In this document: positions 8,894 through 17,147 of the stretch, one piece after another
How the letters are laid out: each line of letters begins with the position of its first letter
Numbering within the stretch: position 1 is the first letter of the stretch
Assembly (NCBI GenBank): GCA_002328035.1
Contig: DCVL01000017.1
Location: 27,679 to 84,554 of the forward strand
Length of the DNA stretch: 56,876 nt
Source of the DNA: Geobacter sp. UBA2189
Lineage (GTDB): Bacteria > Desulfobacterota > Desulfuromonadia > Geobacterales > Pseudopelobacteraceae
Direction of reading: 5' to 3'
Translations under genes and position numbers: made by a program
Notes under the pieces: model-generated
The model's database searches: none
What the model was told of the DNA's origin: nothing
Seen by the model: only the letters and a program-made list of their open reading frames with translations

Positions 8894-10831
8894 ATGAAAG
8901 CAGGTACCACTATGAATCATTGGCAATCTCGCTGCAAAATTGGATCAATCATGCTGGCTCGGCAGATGATGTATCTTGTTCTGGCCTGCTCGATACTGTT
9001 GATGAGTCTGGTCTCTGCGGCAAATGCAGAAACAAAAAAAGAAGTGAAAATTGCGGTTCTTGCTCTGCGTGGTAATGATGTTGCCCATCAGATTTGGAAT
9101 GCGACTGCCAGCTACCTGAACGTAAAAGTTCCTCAGTATACCTTCCGTATTGTCCCATATAATTTCAAAGCCATTGGCCCTGCTGCACAACGTGGTGACT
9201 ATGACTTTGTGATCGCCAACTCATCGATCTATGTCGAGCTTGAGGCGTTCTATGGCGTAACGAGGATAGCAACGCTGCAAGGGCTGAGTGCCGGTCGTGC
9301 CGCAACCCTGTTTGGCGGGGTGATTTTTTGTAGAAACGATCGCAGCGACATCAGTTCATTGAGTGACATCAAAGGGAAAACCTTTGTTGCGGTCAAGGAA
9401 AACTCCTTTGGTGGTTGGCAGATGGCGTGGCGGGAATTTCGCTCGGCAGAGATTGATCCCTATAATGATTTTAAAACACTGGAGTTTGAAGATACCCACG
9501 ATGCCGTTGTCGGCGCTGTGCGGAATGGTAAGGCGGATGCAGGCACGGTTCGCACAGGTATTCTGGAATCTATGGTACGGGAAGGCAAAATCAGATTAGA
9601 TGAATTCAGGGTCATAAATCAGAAATATCATGATCAGTTTGAGCTGTTTCACAGTACCCGACTTTACCCTGAATGGCCCTTTGCGCGGCTACGTCACACT
9701 GACGATACCCTGGCTCAAAAAGTGTCGATTGCACTTTTGAGTATGCAACCGGAAGAAGAGGCTGCCAGAGCGGCCAGAATCCAGGGTTGGACCACTCCCC
9801 ATGATTATAATGATATCCATGAACTGTTTAAAGAATTGAAAATTGGTCCCTATAAGAATTATGGCGCAATAACAGTTGCTTTGGTACTACAGAAATATCT
9901 CTACCCAATCGTTGGCGGAGTGACCTTTGTCCTGTTGTTGGTCGTCTTCGCAATCTTTATGCTGCGTCTCAATGATCGCCTTAACCGTTCTAATCACTCT
10001 CTGGAACAGACCCATCTTGAGTTGAAGGCAGCCCAATCCATAATTCTGCAAAACGAAAAAATGGCAGCAATCGGACAGCTTGCAGCCGGTGTTGCCCATG
10101 AGATCAATAATCCAACCGGTTTTATCCTTAGTAACCTGAATGCCATGTGCAAATATGTCGCGCGAATCAGGGAGTTTATTGCGTTTCAGGAAGATCTGCT
10201 GTCTACAAAGCCTGAGGTCGATACCACGGAGATTAAACAAAAGAAAAAGAACCTTAAGGTTGATTTCACACTTGAAGACATGGGTAACCTGATCCAGGAA
10301 TCGCTTCAAGGGGCAGAGAGGATTAAAAACATCGTCAAGGATCTCAAAGATTTTTCTCATCTTGATCAGGCTGAATTGGTTCAGGCCGATATCAACGCCT
10401 GCATCGAGAGCACGGTTAGCATTGTATGGAATGCGCACACCCTTAAGGCTGAACTGAAGAAGGAGCTGGGAGAGCTGCCTCTGGTACCCTGTAACCCGGG
10501 GCAGATTAATCAAGTGCTGGCAAACCTGCTGCTTAATGCAACTCAGGCCATTGAAGAAGATGGCGAGATAACGGTCAGAACCTGGTCAGACCAGCAATCG
10601 GTCTTTATTTCTGTTACTGATACTGGCAGAGGTATTCCGTCTGCGGTAAAGGGACGGTTGTTTGAACCGTTCTTCACTACCAGGGAGGTGGGTAAAGGAA
10701 CCGGGCTTGGATTGAGCATCGTATATGATATTGTGAAGAAACATAATGGTGATATCACGGTTGAGAGCGAGGAGGGCAAAGGAGCCTGTTTTACCGTAAG
10801 GCTGCCTCTGCAGGTAAAATCTGGCGATTGA
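8894..10831 (+). CDS. Membrane histidine kinase with PhnD-like periplasmic domain
   Basis: 645 aa from the ATG at 8894 (AGGA five bases upstream; the ATG at 8912 is an alternative). A signal/anchor helix (about 20-42, ending SAANAET) leads to a periplasmic domain (about 50-325) of the phosphonate/phosphite-binding (PhnD-like) type. This is followed by a transmembrane helix (about 337-360), a short coiled coil, a DHp with H402 (GVAHEINNPTGFI) and an HATPase (GTGLGLSIV). The kinase core belongs to the same paralogous set as those at 49, 1855 and 13139. The ligand need not be a phosphonate, because this fold is widely reused in sensors. A single-receiver gene follows 15 bases later and is the obvious candidate partner. 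Confidence 0.88.
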   Translation: MKAGTTMNHWQSRCKIGSIMLARQMMYLVLACSILLMSLVSAANAETKKEVKIAVLALRGNDVAHQIWNATASYLNVKVPQYTFRIVPYNFKAIGPAAQRGDYDFVIANSSIYVELEAFYGVTRIATLQGLSAGRAATLFGGVIFCRNDRSDISSLSDIKGKTFVAVKENSFGGWQMAWREFRSAEIDPYNDFKTLEFEDTHDAVVGAVRNGKADAGTVRTGILESMVREGKIRLDEFRVINQKYHDQFELFHSTRLYPEWPFARLRHTDDTLAQKVSIALLSMQPEEEAARAARIQGWTTPHDYNDIHELFKELKIGPYKNYGAITVALVLQKYLYPIVGGVTFVLLLVVFAIFMLRLNDRLNRSNHSLEQTHLELKAAQSIILQNEKMAAIGQLAAGVAHEINNPTGFILSNLNAMCKYVARIREFIAFQEDLLSTKPEVDTTEIKQKKKNLKVDFTLEDMGNLIQESLQGAERIKNIVKDLKDFSHLDQAELVQADINACIESTVSIVWNAHTLKAELKKELGELPLVPCNPGQINQVLANLLLNATQAIEEDGEITVRTWSDQQSVFISVTDTGRGIPSAVKGRLFEPFFTTREVGKGTGLGLSIVYDIVKKHNGDITVESEEGKGACFTVRLPLQVKSGD

Positions 10832-10846
10832 AAGGAGTGCGTCCGC

Positions 10847-11218
10847 ATGAACAGGAAGATCCTCTATATCGAAGACAATGAGCAAAATATGTATCTGGTG
10901 ACTTTTTTGCTGGAAAGGCACGGTTTTTTAGTAACTCCGGCCACTGACGGCCAGGAGGGGATTGACAAGGCTGCCGCAGAAAAACCAGATCTGATCCTGC
11001 TGGATATCCAGCTGCCCAAGATGGATGGTTATACGGTGGCGCGTCATCTGCGTGAAAACGCTGATCTTGCTGCAACGCCAATTGTGGCTGTGACCTCCTA
11101 CGCAATGGCCGGTGACCGGGACAAGGCTTTGGCAGTCGGCTGCAACGGCTACATTGAAAAACCGATCAACCCCGATACCTTTATTCAGCAGGTTGAACAG
11201 CATCTGATAATGGACTGA
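10847..11218 (+). CDS. Single-domain response regulator (CheY/DivK-like)
   Basis: 123 aa, one receiver domain only: acidic residues E9/D10, acceptor D53 in LILLDIQLPKMDG, Thr near 82 and Lys in EKPINP. The KMDGYTVARHLR and EKPINP motifs resemble DivK/hybrid-kinase receivers rather than motor-binding CheY. AAAGGAG lies upstream of the ATG. It sits 15 bp after the PhnD-type kinase and 15 bp before a receiver-kinase, so a phosphorelay role between these proteins is a reasonable inference. Confidence 0.88.
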   Translation: MNRKILYIEDNEQNMYLVTFLLERHGFLVTPATDGQEGIDKAAAEKPDLILLDIQLPKMDGYTVARHLRENADLAATPIVAVTSYAMAGDRDKALAVGCNGYIEKPINPDTFIQQVEQHLIMD

Positions 11219-11233
11219 AAAGGAATTATAACA

Positions 11234-12466
11234 ATGAAAACCGCGTTAATTGCAGACGATCATGTTGAAAACCTATATTTTTTAGAGGTTCTGCTTAAGG
11301 GCAACGGATTTGATGAGATCTATTCTGCTGAAAATGGCGCAAAGGCTCTGGAGCTTGCAAAAACCCATCGTCCTGATCTGATTATTTCAGATATTCTGAT
11401 GCCTGTAATGGATGGTTATGCGCTATGCCGCGAGCTTAAGACAGATCCGAATCTTCAGCAGATCCCTTTTATGTTCTATACAGCAACCTTTACTACCAGT
11501 AAGGATGAGGCGCTTGCCTTGAGCCTGGGGGCTGACAGGTTTGTTATCAAGCCGCAGGAGCCGGATGCCTTGATGGTGATAGTAAGAGAGGTTATGTCCG
11601 TGCTACCCAGAAAGCCTGAGGGCGATCAGACCTGGCAGATGAAGGAGTACAGCGAGGCTCTGTTCCGCAAGCTTGAGAAGAAGATGGTTGATCTTGAGAT
11701 ACTTAACGGTGAGCTTCAGAAAAAGAACCAGGAACTTCAGCGTGCCCGTGAGGATGCAGAGGCGGCAAGCCAGGCAAAAATGCGGTTTTTACTGATTATG
11801 AGCCATGAGTTGCGTACGCCGCTTAATGTGATACTTGGCGCGCTACAGTTGAGTGAGCTTCAAGAGGAATATGATCCACAGATGACGGCTGATGCCAAGA
11901 CTGCTCTTTTCTCCATGCTGGGGGATATTGATAATATCCTTGAGGCATCAAGGCTCGAATCTGCCGAGCACAGTTTCAGGCAGGTTCCCGTTAATATTGA
12001 ACTGATGCTGGCAACCCTGAACCGCCTGTTTTCAGTTGCTGCCCATAACAAGGGATTAAGCCTTCGTATCTCGATATCGGATCTTCTGCCACGGCAGATA
12101 GTTGCAGATGGCAGCCACTTGCAGCAGATTATGGCTCATCTTTTAAATAATGCTATTAAATTTACAGAGAAGGGGGAGATCTCTGTCTCTCTTGACCATG
12201 AGCAAGGAACCCTGACGGAGCGACCTTTATTAAAGATTGTTGTGAGGGATACCGGTATAGGGATAGATCCAGATAAGCAAAGGAAGGTCTTTGAACTTTT
12301 TACCCAGGTGGATGATTCTGACAGGAGACCTTACGAAGGGCTGGGTCTTGGATTGTCCCTGACCAAGCGTATTGTCGAGCTTATGGGTGGTACAATCAGT
12401 TTGCAGAGTGTACCAGGAGTAGGCTCTGCCTTTACAGTTCTCCTGCCATTGATTACAGAATCCTGA
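11234..12466 (+). CDS. Receiver-histidine kinase (cytoplasmic)
   Basis: 410 aa: receiver (about 1-125, D8/D9, acceptor D53, with IKP near 110), coiled-coil linker (about 140-180), classical HisKA with H191 (MSHELRTPLN) and HATPase (GLGLGLSLT). There is no membrane or PAS sensor. The DHp is of the ordinary HisKA type, unlike the extended DHp in four other kinases of the cluster. The ATG follows AAAGGAATTATAACA. The HATPase G2 motif reads GLGLGLS where GTGLGLS is usual, a mild change. Expected role: intermediate kinase that integrates phosphorylation of its own receiver. Confidence 0.88.
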   Translation: MKTALIADDHVENLYFLEVLLKGNGFDEIYSAENGAKALELAKTHRPDLIISDILMPVMDGYALCRELKTDPNLQQIPFMFYTATFTTSKDEALALSLGADRFVIKPQEPDALMVIVREVMSVLPRKPEGDQTWQMKEYSEALFRKLEKKMVDLEILNGELQKKNQELQRAREDAEAASQAKMRFLLIMSHELRTPLNVILGALQLSELQEEYDPQMTADAKTALFSMLGDIDNILEASRLESAEHSFRQVPVNIELMLATLNRLFSVAAHNKGLSLRISISDLLPRQIVADGSHLQQIMAHLLNNAIKFTEKGEISVSLDHEQGTLTERPLLKIVVRDTGIGIDPDKQRKVFELFTQVDDSDRRPYEGLGLGLSLTKRIVELMGGTISLQSVPGVGSAFTVLLPLITES

Positions 12467-12478
12467 GTTGTTCACGCA

Positions 12479-13126
12479 ATGATTGAATTTGATGAAAAAA
12501 ATAAAAAGATGGTGCTGAAGATGGTCTATTACGGGCCTGCTCTATCCGGCAAAACTACCAATCTGCTTTCTCTGCACGACAAGCTGCTACAGGATGGGCG
12601 TGGCGAGTTGATGATGCTTGATACGGCGGAAGACCGCACTATCTACTTTGATCTGCTCCCGTTTTTTTTTCAGGCTCCATCCGGCTTGAAGATAAAGCTT
12701 AAGGTCTATACCGTGCCTGGTCAGGTGCGACACGATGCAACACGTAAAGCGGTACTGCAAAGGGCGGATGCTGTTGTGTTTGTCGCTGATTCACGTATAT
12801 CGCAGCAGGCAATAAATGCTGAGAGTTTCGCTAATCTGGAAGAGAATCTGGCTCTTGTAGGGCTTTCCATAGATAAGCTTCCTCTTGTGGTGCAGTTTAA
12901 TAAAAGGGATCTTCCGGATCTTGTGTCTGAAGATGAACTGCGTTCGATCTGGAATTCTGCCGGATTGCCTGTGGTTATGGCATCTGCACTTCTGGGATGG
13001 GGCGTTGTAGAGACGTTTGAGACGGCGCTTGAGGCGCTTTTTTATGCAGTTGATAAGAAGATGGGACTAACCGATAGGTATCAGGTTGATAAAGAGAACT
13101 TTATAGCATCGATTATAAGGTTTTAG
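12479..13126 (+). CDS. MglA-family small Ras-like GTPase
   Basis: 215 aa. The P-loop reads YYGPALSGKTTN (about 17-28), the MglA-type switch/G3 area contains VYTVPGQVRHDATRK (about 77-91), and G4 is NKRD (about 140). These are hallmarks of MglA, the polarity GTPase of Myxococcus and relatives, which positions motility machines at a cell pole. The canonical G3 Asp is absent (TVPGQ), which is typical of MglA. No separate MglB-like GAP gene is adjacent; instead a histidine kinase with an unassigned N-terminal domain begins 12 bp later. The ribosome site is weak, so translation may depend on the upstream gene. Role in coupling signalling to polar flagella or pili is inferred from context. Confidence 0.88.
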   Translation: MIEFDEKNKKMVLKMVYYGPALSGKTTNLLSLHDKLLQDGRGELMMLDTAEDRTIYFDLLPFFFQAPSGLKIKLKVYTVPGQVRHDATRKAVLQRADAVVFVADSRISQQAINAESFANLEENLALVGLSIDKLPLVVQFNKRDLPDLVSEDELRSIWNSAGLPVVMASALLGWGVVETFETALEALFYAVDKKMGLTDRYQVDKENFIASIIRF

Positions 13127-13138
13127 GAAAGCAGAACC

Positions 13139-14467
13139 ATGAGAGAAGCTGCCCCGTATATCGAGTTTATAATCGGCGAGGAAAAACGTCTGGCCAATAT
13201 TGTTGGCAAGCCGGAAATAGAGCCGCTTTTACGAAGTGCCCTGAAGCTGGGGTTAAGTCGCGCGGCTCTGCTGGACGAGGAAGGTCTGCCGCTTGCATTG
13301 GTTGAAACGGATGACTGCTCATGCAGAACCGAGCCGGAGAGGAAGAGGTTGTCCATTCTGGTTGAGGGAGAGCCTCAGGGGACATTGCTGCTTGAGGCAA
13401 AAGAACTGACCCCTGCCATTGAGGCTGTTGCACGTCTGCTTCAGGATGCCCTCCAACTTACAGTGACCAATAATCTTAAGCGGATGCTTACAACAGAGGT
13501 TCATACAAGCGTAGTCAAGGAATCATACCAGCAGCTTGTAGCGACTAATCACCGTCTGATGGAATCTGAAAGAAGATACAGGGAGCTTGCCGCTGAACTT
13601 GAGGTAAAGGTAGAGGATCGAACAGTTGAACTCCGTCGGGCCTATAACCGTATGCTGCAGCAGGAAAAACTTGCGGCAGTGGGACAGCTGGCAGCCGGTA
13701 TGGCTCATGAAATAAATACTCCGCTTGGTTTTATCCGAAGCAACCTGAACAGTTTTAAAAAATATCAGGGGCGTATGGCGGAGATGCTGGGCTTGTATCG
13801 CCTGCTCACCTCAAAGGGTATTTCGCCTGAAATAATCAGGCAGCAGACTGAAACCAGATGGAAAGAGCTTAAGATGGAGTTTCTTCTTGAGGATAGCGGG
13901 ATTCTGCTTGGACAATCGATTGAGGGCGCTGACAGGATTGCAAATATTGTGGCAGAGCTTAAAGGGTTTGCCTGCCTTGACGGCATGGATGAACAGCCAA
14001 TGAAGCTTAACACGGAACTTGAACAGTTGCTTGCTGTAATGGCTTCCAGATTCCCTCCTGATACAAGAGTGAAAACTGAACTACAGGATATTCCGGCGTT
14101 TGTTTGTCGAGTGCCGCTGATGATTCAGGCTTTTGCGAACATACTGGACAACGCCTTGAAGTCACGTTCAGAAGGGCTGGAATTGTCAGTGGCTACAGCG
14201 CTTGATAAAGGGCAGATAGTTGTTACAATAACTGACAACGGCTGCGGAATTAAAGAGGAGAACCTGCCCAGAATCTTTGAACCGTTTTTCACAACAAGGG
14301 AGGTTGGCAGCGGAACCGGTATGGGACTTACAGTGGCGCGGGAGGCGATTAATGCTGCAGGTGGCAGTATTGAGGCAAGCTCAACGCATGGAAATGGGAC
14401 AATATTTACAGTAAAGCTGCCTATCAAGCCTTTAGGGGAGTCATGGAAGACAAAAGAAACAGCATAG
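13139..14467 (+). CDS. Cytoplasmic histidine kinase with unassigned N-terminal domain
   Basis: 442 aa. Residues 1-130 form a domain I cannot assign with confidence; its alpha/beta pattern (SRAALLDEEGLPLALVE, then GTLLLEAKE) recalls GAF/PocR- or Roadblock-like folds. A coiled coil (about 135-175) leads to a DHp with H190 in GMAHEINTPLGFI and an HATPase with GTGMGLTVA. The kinase core belongs to the extended-DHp paralog set. It lies 12 bp after the MglA-like GTPase gene and overlaps the next gene by 25 bp, so it may receive input from, or act on, the GTPase. The Asn-to-Thr change in HEINTP is compatible with activity. There is no membrane segment. Confidence 0.83.
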   Translation: MREAAPYIEFIIGEEKRLANIVGKPEIEPLLRSALKLGLSRAALLDEEGLPLALVETDDCSCRTEPERKRLSILVEGEPQGTLLLEAKELTPAIEAVARLLQDALQLTVTNNLKRMLTTEVHTSVVKESYQQLVATNHRLMESERRYRELAAELEVKVEDRTVELRRAYNRMLQQEKLAAVGQLAAGMAHEINTPLGFIRSNLNSFKKYQGRMAEMLGLYRLLTSKGISPEIIRQQTETRWKELKMEFLLEDSGILLGQSIEGADRIANIVAELKGFACLDGMDEQPMKLNTELEQLLAVMASRFPPDTRVKTELQDIPAFVCRVPLMIQAFANILDNALKSRSEGLELSVATALDKGQIVVTITDNGCGIKEENLPRIFEPFFTTREVGSGTGMGLTVAREAINAAGGSIEASSTHGNGTIFTVKLPIKPLGESWKTKETA

Positions 14468-17106
14468 CTGGAGAGCAGTTGATTGAAGCGACCTTCTCTC
14501 TGGCTCTTACCCCTCGCCTTGAGGTGGTGGCCGTTACTGAAGATGTTCAGAGGCTTCTGGGTTTCAGCTCTGAGGATTTTCTGGCTGCCAGAGTCTCTCT
14601 TAAAGAGCTCATACATATCCATGATTCAGATATAGCAGAAATCCTTTTTTCAGCAGCTGCCGGACAATCATCCGGCAGCTTCAATATCCGTATCAGACAG
14701 GCTAACGGTAAAATCCGCTGTATCAGGGGGGAATATACAAAAAAGCAGGACAGCATAACTGGAGACATTTTTCTGAAACTTCTTCTACAGGACGCGAAGA
14801 GCCTTGAAAGGACTATCGATTCTGCTGATACGATGACCAATTTCAGGGCGATAATGGAGAATACGGACGACTATATCTATTTAAAGGATCGCAACCATGT
14901 ATTTACGGGAGCCAGCCAGACCCTTGTATCCGTCTGCCACCCCGCAGAACATTGGAAGGATCTGTTGGGACAGACTGATTATGACGTCTTTCCTGAGGAG
15001 TATGCAGATATATACTACCGGCTTGAGAAGGATGTTTTTGCAGGGGCTCCTGTGGCAAGGGAAATACAGGAAGGATTGACCAAGGATGGTGAAAGACTGT
15101 GGGTAGATAACAGAAAATATCCGATTCACAATGAGCAGGGTGAGATCATTGGACTCTTTGGAATAGCAAGAGACATTACCGAGCAAAGACTGACAGAAAT
15201 GACCCTGCAGGATAGTGAAGAACGTTTCAGGGCTCTAAGCGAGGCGTCTTTTGGGGGTGTAGGGATCCATGACAACGGGATTATTCTTGATTGCAACAAG
15301 GGGCTTTCAGATATTACCGGCTTCAGCTATCAGGAACTTGTCGGCATGAACGGCCTTGGACTGATAGCGCCTGAATTTCGTGATAAAGTCCTTCATAATA
15401 TTCAGACAGATTATGAGGTACGTTATGAAGTCAGAGGGATACGTAAGGATGGTTCCGTCTATCCTCTTTCAATAAAAGGTAAGAATGTTACATTTAAAGG
15501 CAGGGTTGCCAGGGTAGCTGAATTTTCAGATATCACCGAGCAGAAACAGGCTGAAAAGGCACTGGCTGAAAGCGAAGACCGTTTCCGTTCTGTCATGGAG
15601 AATATTTCCACGGTTGCGGTACAGGGATATCTTGTTGACGGCACTACAATATTCTGGAACCGGGCTTCTGAAATGCTGTATGGGTATAGTTCCGAAGAGG
15701 CGCTTGGAGCAAATCTGCTGGATCTTATTATACCTGATGAAATGAAGCAAAATGTGCTGTCGGCAATCAGGCAGATGGATGAAAGCGGTGAACCGATACC
15801 TGCCGCTGAACTGCTTCTAAAGCGTAAGGACGGTTCTTTGGTGCCTGTTTTTTCAAGTCATACATTGCTTAGGCGGTTTGGAGGAAGGCATGAACTGTTC
15901 TGTCTTGATATTGATCTGAGTGAAAGGAAGAGAATAGAGGAAGAGCTGCTGCAAGCCAAAAAGGCTGCAGAGGCTGCTAACAAGGCAAAGAGTGAATTTC
16001 TGGCTAATATGAGCCACGAGATTCGCACCCCTATGAACGGTATAATGGGTATGTGTCAACTTCTGGAATTTACAGAGCTTACAGCGGAACAAAAGGAATA
16101 TGCATCTGCCATAACCACATCCAGCAACAATCTGTTGTCGCTTATCAACGATATCCTGGATCTATCAAAGATTGAGGCCGAAAAGCTTGAGATAACCCTG
16201 GCCAACTTCAGTATCCGCAACTGTATAACTGAACTGGTAAGTACACAAAAGAGCCGTATCACAGAGAAAGGGCTTTACTGCAATATTCAGATATCGCCTG
16301 AAATACCGGATGCTCTGACAGGTGATCAGCTTCGGATAAAACAGATAATCCTTAACTTGCTTGGAAATGCGATCAAGTTTACAGAACAAGGCGGAATAGA
16401 ACTTACGGTTTCACTGGTTGAACGTAGGGATCCATCTGTTATGTTGGATATTGCAGTCAGAGATACAGGTATTGGAATACCGGCTGCCGCGCAGAAGAGG
16501 ATTTTTGAGGCATTCAGCCAGGCAGAACATTCCACAACAATGAGATTTGGAGGCACCGGGCTTGGGCTTACTATCTGCCGGCATCTTGCGGAGTTAATGG
16601 GTGGAAGCATCAGGATGGAAAGCAAGGAAGGGGAAGGTTCAACCTTTTACCTTCGGCTGACACTACAGCTCCCCGAGATGCTTGGAGGTAATCCTGTCGA
16701 GTCAGAATCTTTTATAAAAAAAGATGATGGATACGGACATAATATCCTGCTGGTAGAGGATAACAGAATCAACTTATTGCACTCCAGGGCGCTTTTGAAA
16801 ATGATGGGGCACAAGGTGACTGTGGCTGAGAACGGCAAGGAAGCGCTTGGTGAGATAAAAGCTGGCAATTTTGATATTGTTTTGATGGATATAAAGATGC
16901 CGTTGATGAATGGTGACGAAGCGCTTAGCGTGCTAAGAAAAGAAGAGTCGGAAAGAGGCGGACATCTCCCTGTTATTGCCCTTACCGCGTTTGCCCTTAA
17001 AGGAGACAGGGAGAGTTTCCTTGAGGCAGGGTTTGACGGTTACCTCGCAAAACCGATTACGGCAAAAGAACTCTCAGATGAACTTGTCCGTGTTATCGGC
17101 TCTTGA
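14443..17106 (+). CDS. Multi-PAS hybrid histidine kinase with C-terminal receiver
   Basis: 887 aa. Four PAS-type domains (about 10-115, 135-250, 265-375 and 385-500) are recognisable from repeats of DITEQ/DLSER ends and ESEERF/EDRF starts. They are followed by HisKA with H525 (MSHEIRTPMNG), an HATPase (GTGLGLTIC) and a C-terminal receiver with acceptor D816 (VLMDIKMPLMNG). It has no transmembrane helix, so it senses cytoplasmic cues such as redox state, haem or small ligands; none is identifiable. The hybrid receiver implies onward transfer to an Hpt protein, but none is visible in the window. Its start overlaps the preceding kinase gene by 25 bp. Confidence 0.9.
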   Translation: MEDKRNSIAGEQLIEATFSLALTPRLEVVAVTEDVQRLLGFSSEDFLAARVSLKELIHIHDSDIAEILFSAAAGQSSGSFNIRIRQANGKIRCIRGEYTKKQDSITGDIFLKLLLQDAKSLERTIDSADTMTNFRAIMENTDDYIYLKDRNHVFTGASQTLVSVCHPAEHWKDLLGQTDYDVFPEEYADIYYRLEKDVFAGAPVAREIQEGLTKDGERLWVDNRKYPIHNEQGEIIGLFGIARDITEQRLTEMTLQDSEERFRALSEASFGGVGIHDNGIILDCNKGLSDITGFSYQELVGMNGLGLIAPEFRDKVLHNIQTDYEVRYEVRGIRKDGSVYPLSIKGKNVTFKGRVARVAEFSDITEQKQAEKALAESEDRFRSVMENISTVAVQGYLVDGTTIFWNRASEMLYGYSSEEALGANLLDLIIPDEMKQNVLSAIRQMDESGEPIPAAELLLKRKDGSLVPVFSSHTLLRRFGGRHELFCLDIDLSERKRIEEELLQAKKAAEAANKAKSEFLANMSHEIRTPMNGIMGMCQLLEFTELTAEQKEYASAITTSSNNLLSLINDILDLSKIEAEKLEITLANFSIRNCITELVSTQKSRITEKGLYCNIQISPEIPDALTGDQLRIKQIILNLLGNAIKFTEQGGIELTVSLVERRDPSVMLDIAVRDTGIGIPAAAQKRIFEAFSQAEHSTTMRFGGTGLGLTICRHLAELMGGSIRMESKEGEGSTFYLRLTLQLPEMLGGNPVESESFIKKDDGYGHNILLVEDNRINLLHSRALLKMMGHKVTVAENGKEALGEIKAGNFDIVLMDIKMPLMNGDEALSVLRKEESERGGHLPVIALTAFALKGDRESFLEAGFDGYLAKPITAKELSDELVRVIGS

Positions 17107-17147
17107 AGGATCTATGATATTTATATAAGCGGAGACTGGTTAATCAG

